Part shown: positions 11,401 to 23,214 of the stretch, one piece after another
Position numbering within the stretch: the stretch's first letter is position 1
How the letters are laid out: each line of letters opens with the position of its first letter
Assembly: GCA_036898135.1 (NCBI GenBank)
Contig: CM072526.1
Coordinates: 53,618,899-53,682,898 of the forward strand
Direction: 5' to 3'
Source of the DNA: Oncomelania hupensis
Lineage: Eukaryota > Mollusca > Gastropoda > Littorinimorpha > Pomatiopsidae
Length of the DNA stretch: 64,000 bases
Notes under the pieces: generated by a model
The model's input: the letters and a program-made list of their open reading frames with translations, nothing else
Told to the model about the DNA's origin: nothing
Database searches by the model: none
Position numbers and translations under genes: made by a program

Positions 11401-12351
11401 CCTTGGTGTATCTCAATAGGTACTTCTAAACTCACACTGCCTAGCACAGACCGCTGAGGCTTACGTACGTCGCCTCTCCACGCGACGCACGTGTGGGTGT
11501 TTGTGGGACGTTAAAACTGACCTGTCCACTGCAATGATGACCAGCAAGTTGGCTGTGGCGATGGGCGGTACGGTCAACAGGAACCTCATAATCTGAAATG
11601 CACTGTTATATTTGTTAATTGTTCGTTTGAAACGATGCAAGGTTTCGTACTGAAAATATTAACTTGAACGACCAACATCGGAATGAAACATCAATAATTC
11701 GAAACAACAATTAAGCCCTAATACTAAAATCCTTGTAAATGTGTTTCAATTGATTTGTAAGTTTTATTCATGCAATTATAATAATAGTAATTGGCATTTC
11801 AGTCCCATTTGTGCTTTGCTCCAGTAACTTTTATTATAGACTATAGCACAAAAGGTATGTAATTGTTATTACAAGAGTTATCATAATCATTTTATATTTT
11901 CTCTAGCCAACCTTGTTTACTTTTTAATGTACTGGTTATCTACCTTGCAGGAAGCAGAGTTGTAGTACAGAAAGTAGAGACGTATGTCCACGATTTCCGA
12001 CGGCATCCCTATGACGCAACTGATGACGTCAAACATTGCTAACCACAGGAAGAGAAAGTTCTGAGTGGTGGATTTCATCTTTTTAGAGAAGATGTAGATG
12101 ACGAATACGTTGCCGATGGTGCCTACGATCATCAACAGCGCCAAATACACAACTGCCGGCAACAGTTCAATAAACATTTCCTCGTTTATCTTCTCTAACA
12201 ATGTTCTATTGTACGCCGCCTCTGATTGGTTGGTTTCTAGTAAACCGACCACTGTTTGGTCCAAACTGTCCTGCTTGCTATTGCCTCTGTAAAATACCAC
12301 TTCTGGTTGGCTGTTTTGAAGAGGCGAAATACCGTCCGATTGGCTGGCCAT
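8438..12351 (-). CDS. Rhodopsin-class (class A) G-protein-coupled receptor, 4 coding exons
   Basis: Plasma-membrane receptor predicted to couple an extracellular ligand, probably a peptide or amine, to G proteins. Coding exons in reading order are 12351-11944, 11592-11522, 10991-10801 and 9639-8438; all borders are GT/AG and phases agree, giving 623 residues. Residues 1-60 are extracellular with NQS and NRT glycosylation sites. TM1 is about 62-87 (GN motif), TM2 97-120 (LAMFD, Asp108), Cys135 precedes TM3, and DRY is at 159-161. TM4 is about 178-200, the second extracellular loop has the CDC cysteines, and TM5 is 233-254. TM6 (531-556) has SYLP where CWxP is usual; TM7 ends NIFIY (588-592) instead of NPxxY. 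The third cytoplasmic loop is about 275 residues, rich in Ser/Thr/Asn and repeated acidic stretches, much longer than usual. A splice acceptor at about 12530 suggests a non-coding 5' exon. Ligand and subfamily cannot be named from sequence alone. Confidence 0.9.
10991..11105. repeat. ATG/GAT-rich simple repeat in GPCR intron 2
   Basis: Degenerate (GATGAT)n tracts at 11010-11090, directly upstream (in gene direction) of the third coding exon. They are responsible for His-rich spurious frames on the minus strand. Confidence 0.7.
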
Positions 12352-12529
12352 CCTGCGATGTCAAGTGAAAAGGATTGCTTGGTTGATCTTGTTTGAAGGC
12401 TATTGGGCAGATTTCTCGGCTAGCTAGCAGCAGTTTTTATGAAAACGGGAGCCATTTGTTGAAATTTCTTTCGCACCCAAAAGTTTTCCTCCCACATGCT
12501 CTCGGTAGCTGACAATCACAGGTTCATCT
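12352..12529 (-). other. Probable 5' UTR part of the GPCR first coding exon
   Basis: Reading the minus strand, a TTTCAG acceptor ends at about 12530 and the stretch down to the ATG at 12351 has no competing in-frame start. This suggests the first coding exon begins here and that another non-coding exon and the promoter lie further upstream. Inference from splice-site pattern only. Confidence 0.4.
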
Positions 12530-12539
12530 GAAATATTAA

Positions 12540-13190
12540 AAAGAAGAGTTTATAATGTGCACACACAACTTTTTTTTAGGAAATTATACAAACTCAACAA
12601 ATGATATATAACTGCAGGTCTTTTCTTTCGTTGTTTCTGCCTTCCTTCTTCCTGCCATCTTTTTTCTATCCGTGTGTTTTGTTTTACTGAAGACTCATTA
12701 TCCCCTGTTCCAGATGTACAGTAGCCTACATTGCAGCACCCCTTCTCCCCCTCCATCACCCTCCACAACAACCAACATCAACAACCCTCACTACAAACAC
12801 CACCACCAACAACAGATAAAGAAGGAGTTGTTCTGTTTTATAAACAATTTCTCACTTCGACGTTTCCACCACTACCAACAACAACTATTACACTAAAAGT
12901 CAGAAACACTTCGTATTATTCTCCCCATTCTGTAAGCGAGGAGAAAGCCCAGTAGGTCAAGCACACCCAAAAACGACGAACAGCAGCATTCTTTCGTGTG
13001 ATTAATGGTGTCAGCATTCAAAACATAAACTCGGTTACACCGAGCTTTACAAAACACGTTACCCAAGAACAGCTTACTTGTACTTTGTGCACGCACAATG
13101 GTAAAGCTGTTCTTCTTCTTCTTCGTAATACTGTGGATACCCCGTATTCGAGGAAAATGATTCTACAACTTTTGGCGTGCGCAGCCAAGG
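12540..13190. other. Upstream flank of GPCR, no gene recognised
   Basis: Contains a pyrimidine/ACC-rich stretch (12735-12895) and otherwise unique sequence. The GPCR promoter may lie here, but no TATA box or initiator could be assigned. Confidence 0.3.
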
Positions 13191-13345
13191 TGCATGCTGG
13201 GTGTGTTCTTGTCACCGGCACTCACCCGTCTAGGACATGAGCGTCAGGATCTTTAAAGTCCGTTATGATGGAATGTATGCGAAACAGACTAGACCTCGGT
13301 GTATACTCTCATCCGAAGGATGTTGATAACCCTCGTTAGTGAGTG
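13190..13345 (-). repeat. tRNA-derived SINE family A, partial, inverted
   Basis: The minus strand carries CATAACGGACTTTAAAGATC and ATGAGAGTATA in the same order as the copies at 44233 and 50404. The tRNA-like head is degraded. Confidence 0.7.
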
Positions 13346-13630
13346 AGCGCTGTTACATTACCTAACACCTTCAAGTGAACCGTCTGTGATACAGAACTGT
13401 CAGAATGTTATTATTTTATGTCGACTTCAGCTTGTTATAAATGTCCTTACTTATTTCCTAGTCCTACACCACCAGCGACAGCGAAGATCACCAGGAACAA
13501 CATAAAACAAAGAAAAAGAAAAAGACGCGCTTTGCCTAATAGACCCTATGCTTTACATGCTATAATAAAACAGTAATTCCCTCCACCTTACCCTTCAAAT
13601 TAAGAAGCCCCACCAACCCCCAACCCCCCC

Positions 13631-13631
13631 A

Positions 13632-13670
<39 letters not shown>

Positions 13671-13671
13671 C
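13631..13671. repeat. (AAC)n microsatellite
   Basis: About 13 tandem AAC units after a C-rich stretch. Confidence 0.95.
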
Positions 13672-14440
13672 GAAACACTGACAGAGGTTGATCGCATAGG
13701 CACTGATAGTAAAAATTGCGTCATCAAGATACCATGACGTAACATTCGTAAATATTTGACAATGTCATTAGCATTGCATTTATGAAGGAAGGAATAATGA
13801 AGCTTAACGTCCTGTTGCGTTAGCGTTAAGGACGAATCACCGCATCGCCACTTTGACAACAATGATCATCATCATCATCATATCAAAAAGTGCATTTATG
13901 AATAATATGTGTACAGTACAATATATCAGAGACGGACAAATAGCGCGTGGAAAGTGCAAGTCAGCTTTTCACTGACCGCAAATGCGGACTCCACTCTGCA
14001 GCTGGTCTAAAGCATTATTTGTGCTTTGCCAACTATGTTCAGGTCGTACGCCAAAGGGCTGTGCTGGTACCCTGTTCTGACAGCTGATTGCCTCCTTTTA
14101 GGCTGGTATTATTTTTGTGCTCCGGCAAACCGTCTCCACGACTAATAAACCAAAGGCGCCCGCATGGGAATGTGAACAGACTGTAAACTACTAGTAGACT
14201 TATTAAAAAATAGTTGAGAATGCGCTGATCTTCCCTACAGACGCCTGTGTAAGGAACGTGCCTCCTGCCACTTACAGGTCCCCCAATTAACTGGCAGGCT
14301 TTGTTTACTTTTGACGTAAATGAGTTTAGCTACGATTGGCATTGTTATTACTTAAACCAAGGATAACGTGGTCTTTGGTTACTAAAATCGACCGCTAAAG
14401 TTTAAATTTTCCTTTTCCGTTCCTTTTCCGTTCCAAACAA

Positions 14441-15341
14441 AAGAAATGGTCATAGACTTTCGCAGGAATAAAAGCACAATCTCACCTCTTATGATTAACG
14501 GTGAATACGTAGAACAGGTCGACTCATTTAAGTTTCTTGGAACGGTCATTTCCAGCAACCTGTCTTGGGACAATAACAGCATGTCCATTATCAGGAAGTG
14601 TCAGCAGCGCCTCCACTTCTTGAGACAGCTCAAGAGGCTCGGACTTAACCAGACAATACTCGCGCATTTCTATCGCGCCGTGATTGAGAGTATCCTGTGC
14701 TTCAGTATCACAGTCTGGTTTGGAGGCGCCACTTCGGGCAAGAAGTTTCAACTCGAAAGAATTGTGAAACGCGCGGCAAAAATCATAGGCTGCGATTTAT
14801 TATCCCTCGCGTCCTTATACAACACGCGTTTGGCAAGAAGGGCCAGCAACATCATTGGCGACCCATCCCACCCAGCCAACCATCTGTTCGAGCTCCTCCA
14901 GTCAGGCAAATGCTTCAGAGCACTAAAAGTTAGAACTAGCCGGTTTAGACGCAGCTTCTTCCCCGAGGCCGCCCTCTCAGTACCAGTGTCCTCAGTTATC
15001 CACAGAGCATGAGGTGTTATACTTAAACGCCAATTTATTATTTGCGATAATGTGTTAGTGGTGCAATTCTGATTCTTTAATGTATTTTATCTCATTATGT
15101 TTTAATTTAGATACCCATGCGGGTATGCGTGAGTATGCGTGTGCGTGTGGGGGTTGCGAGTGGGCTTTACTCCTTAAATAATTTTTTCTATCAGAGTTTT
15201 TTTTTAATGTTTTAATGTCCTGTGGAAGGTTGTTTGTTGTTGCAGAGGGACTGAGTGTTTTACCACTTCACCAAAACAAAATCCTATGTATTTTGAATTC
15301 ATTGGGTAATAAAGTGTCTTGACTTGACTTGACTTGACTTC
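14441..15341 (+). mobile_element. Rex1/Babar-like (CR1 superfamily) LINE, 5'-truncated
   Basis: An open frame at 14446-15012 encodes 188 residues of the C-terminal end of a non-LTR reverse transcriptase: MVIDFRRNKSTISPLMING, VDSFKFLGTVISSNLSWD, QQRLHFLRQLKRLGL, FYRAVIESILCFSITVWFGG, DPSHPANHLFELLQSGKCFR, RTSRFRRSFFP. These blocks are typical of Rex1-type elements. A 3' UTR with AATAAAG near 15308 and a (GACTT)n tail (15316-15340) complete the end. The fragment is uninterrupted, so it is fairly young. Confidence 0.85.
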
Positions 15342-15553
15342 TGTTTTGACAGAGTGATTTTCTCCCGTTTCACGGTACACCAATACGCTCTACTATAATT
15401 CTTTCTTTTTCTTTTTTTTTCAGCAAAAGAAATGTATCGCTAGTCGTTGCTATTAACAGGCACACAGTTTATTGAATTTTAAAATAATGATACTTTCCAA
15501 AGCGTTGTATTTGGTTGCCAGCTTTTTTTTTTCTTCTTTGGCTAACATTCACT

Positions 15554-15895
15554 CACCAACAACGAAGTCCGACAGACCATCACACAAACCATTGGACAAC
15601 ACGATGACATGCTCACAGTGGTGAAGAAACGGAAACACCGATGGTATGGCCACGTCACCAGAGCATAAGGCCTTGCAAAGACCATCCTGCAAGGCACGGT
15701 GCAAGGAGTCAGAAGAAGAGGGAGACCGAAAAAGAGGTGGGAGGACAACATTCGAGAATGGACTGGTTTGACACTGAACGAAGCCATGAAGGTGGCTGAG
15801 AACAGAGAAAGATGGAGTACGCTGGTTAAACGATCATCTGTGGTGCCCCAACGACCTTTGAGTTACGGAATAGGATAGGATAGGATAAAATAGGC
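15554..15895 (+). mobile_element. RTE-like LINE, 3' fragment with GGATA tail (copy a)
   Basis: Encodes the extreme C-terminal part in scattered frames ([57 protein letters not shown]). It ends in (GGATA)n. The 10-bp AACATTCACT lies on both sides (15544-15553 and 15896-15905), a target duplication. Confidence 0.88.
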
Positions 15896-15994
15896 AACAT
15901 TCACTGTGAATGTTAAAGGATCTGTGGAGGAGGCGTGGTCAAAGGGGACCCCTTTTTAAGGATGTGGTTGTTTCTTTTTAACGCTGTTTTAATA

Positions 15995-17400
15995 CCGCCG
16001 CCATACAATTTAAGGTCCACAGCCGGTAAACTGGGATCGCTAGTTTCCAGCGCTGTGATAAGACAGATTTTTATGTTCATGATTTTAAAACCGCTACCAC
16101 ATACATGATCACACAATTTCAGCTATTATATAAACAGATTAACTGATAAAACCAACCAGCATTTAAATTAAATATTATTATATAAAAGACATTCTTAAGT
16201 ATAGGTTTTTAATATTATTTTGTTACTACTTTCATATTTACTTTTTTTTTCGTGTCACTGTGTGTTACTTTTTACTTTGAGCTATTTTCATCATTGCTTT
16301 GTTGTTTATTCTTAATGTTGAGATGTTGTTTTATTCCATTTAAAGTGCAGGAGGCATGCGCCTATTGACACTATAAACGCTAAAAGCAGGATAAATTTTA
16401 TGACAACTCAGATATCACTATAAAATAACAATACAACCACGTTAATATGCACATACAACTGCATTCAACTCATCTTTCACGCCATGTACACAGTGTCAGT
16501 TTTATATCGCCCATTGTACATTTAAATATGTGTACATACAGTTACTAGTTAACACAATTTAATTACAACAGAAAACAACACCTAATAATCATAACAATTT
16601 TCCAGGCAGGCACTAAGAAAAAGAGAGAGACAGAGAGAAAGAAAAAGAGGGAGAGAATAAGAAAAAGAAGAAGAGGGAGAGAGGGAGAGGGAAGGGAGTA
16701 GTTCTGATTGAAAGATTGAGTAGAAGTGAGAAATAGAGGGATGTAACGGAAGGAAACGAATAATGGATTAGGAGTGAGAGATAAAGTGAAGAAATTAGGA
16801 GGGATAGAACAGAAAAAGAGAGAGAAAGAGAGAAAGAGAGAGAGAGAGAGAGAGAGGGTGCGTGTGTGTGTGTGTGCACGTGTACGTGTACCCTGCGCTC
16901 CGGTCGAACTGTTTAGTAGCCAAATCATCCAACATAAATTCATACGCAACTAAAACATCACTACTCATAGCCTTAACCATACCTAACCGATAACCGCTGT
17001 AGCTTTCAGATGTAAATGCAGATTTTAAAATAACATACTTATTCATAAAACCATACAACTCCAAAATACATAGGCTACAAAATACATTATACGTGTTTGA
17101 TTGTACACATAACATTTGTAGTTGAGTACATTTTCCACATCTTATTGTTTAATAAATAAAAAACCAAACACTCACGCACACCCCCACCCATGGACACACG
17201 CCAAGTACTCAGGGCAATTACTAAGTGGAGTAAAGTAAGGTACTATAGTAACTAAGACTTACCACAGTTACAACCAATTTTTTTTTTAAAAAGGTTATTC
17301 GCATGTTTCATTATGTGGGCAGAAGGTAAAGCAAGTGACTGTAGTCAAAATACAGTTGAAAGAACATATAATTGCACAAATATTCATATTCTTACAATAT
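15995..17400. other. No gene; AT-rich DNA with a purine tract
   Basis: Contains a polypurine stretch at 16612-16858 (GAAAGA/GAGGGA runs ending in (GA)n) followed by (GT)n at 16860-16878. No conserved frame or repeat boundary was recognised elsewhere. Confidence 0.4.
16612..16878. repeat. Polypurine tract with (GA)n and (GT)n
   Basis: Almost uninterrupted G/A on the plus strand for about 245 bp, then alternating GT. The mirror-like purine bias could form triplex DNA; no function shown. Confidence 0.85.
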
Positions 17401-17407
17401 TAGTTTG

Positions 17408-18936
17408 TGTCACGTGGGGTTTATGGGCTCTGCACAATGGAATTATGGACCCTCACGTTTATTCGGTGGGAACTGCTAGTAAGTCACCCTATGAATTACT
17501 TTAATAAATTTATTTGTTTAGCTCGTTCTGTGTTAAGGTTGGGGTACAGAAATAGATAGACAAATGGTAAAAGATTACTGTCACACTAGCTTTCACACGG
17601 CTATGAATCATATGTAGTCCAGCCACTTGATAACAGTTAAAATCACACATTTATTTCTTCTACTCTATACAAGATTCTCTAAGTACTAATCTAACTTAAA
17701 ATGTCTCAGTCACTGCTAATAGTTCGATCGCTGATAGTCTAGGCAGCTGTTATTTCTTCCTCGGGCACTTGCTATTATATTTCATGTAGATTTGGACTAC
17801 TGTGGTCCGTTTTACAGTTTCTGAAGAGTTGGACTACTGTGGTCCTGCTATGATCAGGTTAAGTGCACTTTCGGAGAATACACTTAACTGTCTGATGGTG
17901 CGGTCGAAGTCCTTCTGTGAGGTAGCTTCTGGTACACCTTTGTCGTTGTGTAGTTGGGTTCCCTTGCCACGCTGTGGGGTCTGACAGGGTGTTTTTCAGG
18001 GTAGCTCTTTCCGTCTTGTGCGGTAGAGGATACTCCGCCAACTTGTTTCTGTGGAGTGGGGTTCACAGGATAGCTCGGGATAGCTCGGGATAGCTCGCCT
18101 GCTCGTCTGTAATATAAGAGACGAAATTCTGCACAACCCTGAATAATCGGTTTGTGCAGAGCGTCTCACTGAAAGCCAAAGTAGCCCTCAGTGATAGCTC
18201 CACATCTCTATACATAAGCGAACATTCTGCTACTTCCGGGTTCCACTGGAATCTCAACTCTAAATTCCTATACATACATAAATATCAATCGTGTCTAACT
18301 ATACACATCCAGAATTAATAATATTATGAACATTCAGTGGTACAGTCACTGGTCTGCAAACATACATATAAGTTAAACAACAGTGGTTCCGTACAGTATA
18401 CAACATGGCGGCGCAACCGGTCGTGTTTCGCTTCGTGGTAGGCTCTTCCCACATGGTCACGCAAATTCGGATTAACAATTCACATTTATGCATAGCAAAT
18501 TCCACAAACATAATTTCAACAATAATATAAATATATCACGATGAAACAGAAGGGTGTTCATTTACCTGTTTGACAAGTTCAGGCCCGTGATGACTTGAGA
18601 GAATTCTAAGATTCTAAGTCCTGCTTCCTGGTCTAAGTGTGGAGAGATTTCTCTGCCAGCTTCTAGCTGTTAACACTTCAGTGTATTCCTCCCAACTGAC
18701 CAAAGCTGTGTTAGGCTCGGACCCAGTCAAACTGGCTCGAACCGCTTTGCCTAAGCTCTCATTGGGTAAAATATTTACGACTCTCGCACACAGTGCTGAT
18801 TCACTGGGCTGTGAGGGTCTGGCTCGCAGTGTGTACTTTTATTGCTGCTGTGTTATATACTGACTCTCTACTGTTACAAAAACGACACAAGGCTGAATAG
18901 TCAATGAGCAGAGTTAAAACTAGCCAGTTCATGACA
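17408..18936. mobile_element. Solo LTR of LTR retrotransposon, copy 1
   Basis: The 1529-bp block starts TGTCACGTGGGG and ends CATGACA, so the ends are TGTCA...TGACA. It is flanked by the 5-bp duplication GTTTG (17403-17407 and 18937-18941). It aligns along its length with 25055-26555. No gag or pol sequence adjoins, hence solo LTR. Superfamily not determinable from the LTR. Confidence 0.85.
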
Positions 18937-19164
18937 GTTTGTATGGAATTTATCAATTATATTCTAAAAGCCAGTGTCGCTACAAACCTGGGAATGTCAT
19001 TATGTTTGATTGTCGATTAAAATGTAATTTCTTTAAAAGTTAATTTTCAACTCTTTTGCTTAAAACCTATTGAGCTGAAAATGAATGGTATGGCCTCTTG
19101 GTCAGTCCAGTCAGTAAAGTAGTATGGAACCCTGATCCATTCAAAGTGTTTCTAACCCTAGATT

Positions 19165-19628
19165 CCTATCCTGTCCTATCCTATCCCATAACTCGGAGGT
19201 CGTAGGGGCACCACAGATGATCGTTTAACCAGCGTACTCCATCTTTCCCTGTCTTCAGTAACCCTGATTGTTTCGCTCAGTGTCAAACCAGTCCATTCTC
19301 GAATGTTGTCCTCCCAACTCTTTTTCGGTCTCCCTCTTCTTCAATCTCCTTGCACTGTGCTTTGCAGGATGGTCTTTGCAAGACCTAATGATCTGGTGAC
19401 GTGGCCATACCATCGGAGTTTACGTTTTTTTTTCACCACTGTGAGCAGGTCATCGTGTTGTCCAATGGCTTGTGTGATGGTCTGTCGGACTTTGTCGTTG
19501 GTGATGTGCTGGGTATAGGAAATGCCCAGAAGTCTTCTGTAGCACCTCATCTCCATGCTTTGTATTCTTCGTTGGAGATCTGCTGTGAGGGTCCATGTTT
19601 GGCAAGCATATAGGAAGATAGAGATGAC
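19165..19628 (-). mobile_element. RTE-like LINE, 3' fragment (copy b)
   Basis: The minus strand encodes [20 protein letters not shown] and KLRWYGHVTRSLGLAKTILQ and ends in (GGATA)n. The 11-bp AACCCTAGATT flanks both sides (19154-19164 and 19629-19639). Confidence 0.88.
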
Positions 19629-19682
19629 AACCCTAGATTAAAATGCGATTTTTAAAAAAGTCTGACGGTAAGATATGACTAT

Positions 19683-19790
19683 TAATAGCTTGGACAGCTT
19701 GAGTCCAATCAGCCAGCGCCTTGATTAGTTAGTTAGTTATTCATTGAGCAGTTCTTGTGCAAGAAATGCGCTATATAAGAACACAAATAC
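19683..19790 (+). repeat. Short dispersed repeat (GCGCTATATAAG type), degenerate
   Basis: Contains CAATCAGCCAGCGCCTTGAT and AATGCGCTATATAAGAACAC, matching the 3' part of the block at 366-446, with a TTAG duplication in the middle. Confidence 0.5.
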
Positions 19791-19799
19791 ATAAATATT

Positions 19800-20650
19800 A
19801 TATATTCGTACATCCGTGTGTGTCTGGTATTTGTGAAATGTCAAATCTAAACGTCGACAGCAAGCGTCTGCTATAGCATAAACCATGCACTGGCTGAGCT
19901 CCCTTAGGTTGGCTCTACAGGCTTACACAAATACTCAGCGGAACGGTACGATACGCTGACAGCATAAGCTCAGTGGAGATCTTTCACCTCATTAACGGGG
20001 ATTAGTGAACTCTTCTAGGATCATACTGCCTAGTGTAAAAGTCTGAGAAAAAAAAAAGACTAACTCTCTAAAGGAATAGGACAGGAAGCAGAGGACATTA
20101 GAACAATGACAGTATAGGCTCAAACAGTAATAATCGAAGTGGGATACTTACAATGACAGTATAGGCTAAAACAGTAATAACCTAAGTGGGATACTTACAA
20201 TGCCCTACTTTAGTCACAGGAAGCCAAATACATCCGGGTCAAAAGGCTTGACGGAAACGAGCAATTTGGAAGGAAATAGGTAAAACACTGACCTTTGTCA
20301 GTTTGCTAAACTTATGCGAAAAACCTAAAAGTCGCTCTAACATAAGCTTACATAGGTCACTTAAGGTGGCTACAGCCATCTCGATGAGGATACAGACCAG
20401 CTTTGAATCACGTGGTAAACATAGTCACAAAGAAGGGCCGGCCCTTGTGAGAATGGCTTTCAAAACAGACGCTAGCTTTAAGCAAAATTGTCTTGACTGA
20501 TTTGTACAAAAAACAAATATAGGCTACCTATAAATAAAAGAAATATCTGTTTAGTTCCCTGTCAGTGGTGCACTTACGAAAAATTCTAAATCACTGGGCG
20601 ATGGGTATCTAGGTTATTGCGCATTATATTAAATTTTATTTTCATTCTCG
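19800..20650. other. No gene recognised
   Basis: A short direct repeat (ACAATGACAGTATAGGCT) occurs twice near 20105 and 20152. No conserved frame was seen. Confidence 0.4.
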
Positions 20651-20654
20651 AGAG

Positions 20655-20880
20655 TCCTTCAAAATTGAACACTAAGTCTAAGTACAGGAGAGGCCTTCAA
20701 ACATGAACACTAAGTCTAAGCACAGGGGAGGCCTTCAAATATGAACACTAAGTCTAAGTACAGGAGAGGCCTTCAAACATGAACACTAAGTCTAAGTACA
20801 GGAGAGGCCTTCAAACATGAACACTAAGTCTAAGCACAGGGGAGGCCTTCAAACATGAACACTAAGTCTAAGCACAGGGG
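20655..20880. repeat. 38-bp minisatellite, about 6 copies
   Basis: Unit begins GGCCTTCAAACATGAACACT and continues AAGTCTAAGTACAGGAGA; variants have CACAGGGG at the end. Confidence 0.9.
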
Positions 20881-21544
20881 TACGATACTAACCAAGTTGA
20901 ATGGATCCACGATAGCAAAAAGAACGCGGATCTTCGATCGCGCAGCGATCGATAACACACAGCCATTTGTGTTATACATACATTATAAAGGAAGACTGCG
21001 TCTTTGGCCAAAGCAATGGGCCGCTCAAACGCTTTATTCTCAAACCGCCAAAACACCATCCTGTAATCTTTTCCTAAATCGAAACGATATAGGCCTACGA
21101 TAGGTGGAAGTTCCACATATAATAAAATAGGCTTATATCAATGTCTTCCCAGTTACAGACCTCTATTTTTTATTTTAAAATGTAAATGAAGATATTACAG
21201 GCTGGTTGGTACCCGGTTTTGGGAATAAATCGTTTGAGTGGGTGACATGATTGCTTTCGCTGAAGTCAGATATGACAGAGTCCAAATTATGGTTTCAATA
21301 CGTCACAAAAGTACCACAGTTGTAACGTTTTAACAAATTTGAAAGGCGTATCACATTTGCTGGAAATGCTTAGTTTTGATACAAAGAAGTCTGTATTAGT
21401 GTTGATAATAAGAGGTTATAGAAACGAAAACGTAATTAGTGCCGAGCTTATCCAAACCTTAAGGAGACGGAAGATAAATGAATTGTTGAGATAGGGCCCT
21501 TGGGCTTGTCATAATAATTATAAAGTGTAACAAAATAACTGTAT

Positions 21545-21685
21545 ACCATTATAATGTAACAAGAACATCATAATGTAACAAGAACATCATAAGGTAACAA
21601 GAACATCATAAGTTAACAAGAACATCATAAGTTAACAAGAACATCATAATGTAACAAGAACATCATAATGTAACAAGAACCTTTA
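21545..21685. repeat. 19-bp minisatellite, about 7 copies
   Basis: Unit is ATAATGTAACAAGAACATC with variants AGGTAAC and AGTTAAC. Confidence 0.9.
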
Positions 21686-21699
21686 CATGACACAATGAT

Positions 21700-22100
21700 G
21701 ACGCGGGATTTCGTGGCTCAAACCAATCGCTAAAGTTTGAATTTTACATTTTGGTTCTGAAAGGGAGATTAACCTTGTTTTTAACGGTACATCGATACCA
21801 TAGCTCGTGTGACCTTGGACCCTATTTGTGAGTGAACCAAGCGGCTTGAAGAATGCGTCTGTGGTGCCTGGGGTGGGGTATGGCCTGGTTTAGCAACCTA
21901 AAGCGGAAAATATTACCATCAATTGATATCTTTTTACGGGTTTCGTCTCTTACAGGCTTCGGTAGACGCTAAAGCCCCAGAGTTGATTGTTTCTGTGGGG
22001 CAACACTCATTAGGAACGTTAAAAAGGTCTGTGGAAGGGGTGTGGTCAAAGGGGTTTCTTTCATTAGTGTTGTATCGCCTTTGCGGGGCTAGCCTTTGCA
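21700..22100. repeat. Dispersed repeat R1, copy 2
   Basis: Shares CGCTAAAGTTTGAATTTT, AACGGTACATCGATACCATA, GGCTTGAAGAATGCGT and GTGTGGTCAAAGGGG with the copies at 14296 and 43640. Confidence 0.7.
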
Positions 22101-22132
22101 AACATTCTATTTTATTTCGGTTTTCAGACATT

Positions 22133-22216
22133 CAAAGATGGAGTACGCTGGTTAAACGATCATCTGTGGTGCCCCAAATACCTTTGAGTTTCGGGATAGG
22201 ATAGAATAGGATAGGA
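22133..22216 (+). mobile_element. RTE-like LINE, extreme 3' fragment of 84 bp (copy c)
   Basis: Only the last 84 bp (AAAGATGGAGTACGCTGGTT to the GGATA tail) remain. The 11-bp TTTCAGACATT is duplicated at 22122-22132 and 22217-22227, so this is a genuine, severely 5'-truncated insertion. Confidence 0.88.
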
Positions 22217-22485
22217 TTTCAGACATTACGTAAATAAATATGGTCATGTGAGACAAGCATTGCACGTAATTAGTTTAGGTGATACTGCTGCGCGTGAGAA
22301 TGATTGTAAAACATTATTCTTTCGTGCATCAAATACCTAAACCTCATTCACACAATCTTGCACACACTTCGACTTCACAAAGTAAGCACTCGTGTATGCT
22401 TTTAATTACTTCGTAGGTGCTGTTGCTATGGCAAAGCCTCTTTCTAGCGCCACATTATATTCTTAGGTATTCTAGAAACAGCTAG

Positions 22486-22590
22486 TTTGCCCCCCCCCCC
22501 CCCCCCCCATCGCGCACCCCTCCTCCCCCCCCCCTCTCTCTCTCTCCTTAGTTTGTAGGCCTGTGTTAAGCCTATATATATATATCTCTC
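22486..22590. repeat. Poly-C, (CT)n and (AT)n simple repeats
   Basis: A C-run at about 22491-22508, C/T-rich sequence, then (TA)n and (TC)n. Confidence 0.85.
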
Positions 22591-22689
22591 TCTCCTAGCC
22601 GTCAAATACATGAAAGTCTTTCCAATACACAACCTGCCTAAACTTATTCAATGACTGAGTCTGATGATGCTCATAACGATGTTGATGAT

Positions 22690-22690
22690 A

Positions 22691-22761
<71 letters not shown>

Positions 22762-22762
22762 A
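22690..22762. repeat. (GAT)n microsatellite
   Basis: About 24 GAT units; produces a spurious poly-Asp frame. Confidence 0.97.
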
Positions 22763-22958
22763 CCGACGACGATGAGGACAACGACGCCACCTACGTGTTA
22801 AGAATCCTAGTTTCTGCAGCTAAACACGTTGAGACAAGCAAACCAACGTCTACAGACTTACCTGCACTCATAATCCACTAATTATGTGGTAACCAATCAC
22901 TCCATCATTATAGTTTATCAGGGGAGTGTTAGCGCATACACTGACACACAGGTATGCC

Positions 22959-22960
<2 letters not shown>

Positions 22961-23022
<62 letters not shown>

Positions 23023-23053
23023 GAGACAGAGAGAGACAGAGAGAGAGAGAGAC

Positions 23054-23116
<63 letters not shown>

Positions 23117-23127
23117 GAGAGAGAGAT
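22961..23127. repeat. (GA)n microsatellite
   Basis: About 165 bp of GA with occasional GACA interruptions. Confidence 0.97.
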
Positions 23128-23214
23128 AGGCCTATAGCTGCGCACTCACAGAGATCAAAACACGAGAAAGGTGCTTACTCTTACCCCTGTGCAGGTGGTC
23201 CTTAAATCTTTAGA

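Larger units (their letters stand above)
14296..15990. repeat. Dispersed repeat R1 (GCGTGGTCAAAG box), split by two LINE insertions
   Basis: Its pieces are 14296-14440, 15342-15553 and 15896-15990. They match, in order, the uninterrupted copy at 43640-44190: GGCTTTGTTTACTTT, CGCTAAAGTTT, TTTTGACAG, TTGCTATTAACAGGCAC, CACTGTGAATGTTAAAGGAT, GGCGTGGTCAAAG. A Rex1-like LINE fills the first gap and an RTE-like LINE the second. Class unknown; no coding frame. Confidence 0.7.

Noticed and set aside
22651..23205. Poly-Asp and Arg-Glu frames
   Set aside because: Direct translations of (GAT)n and (GA)n microsatellites.
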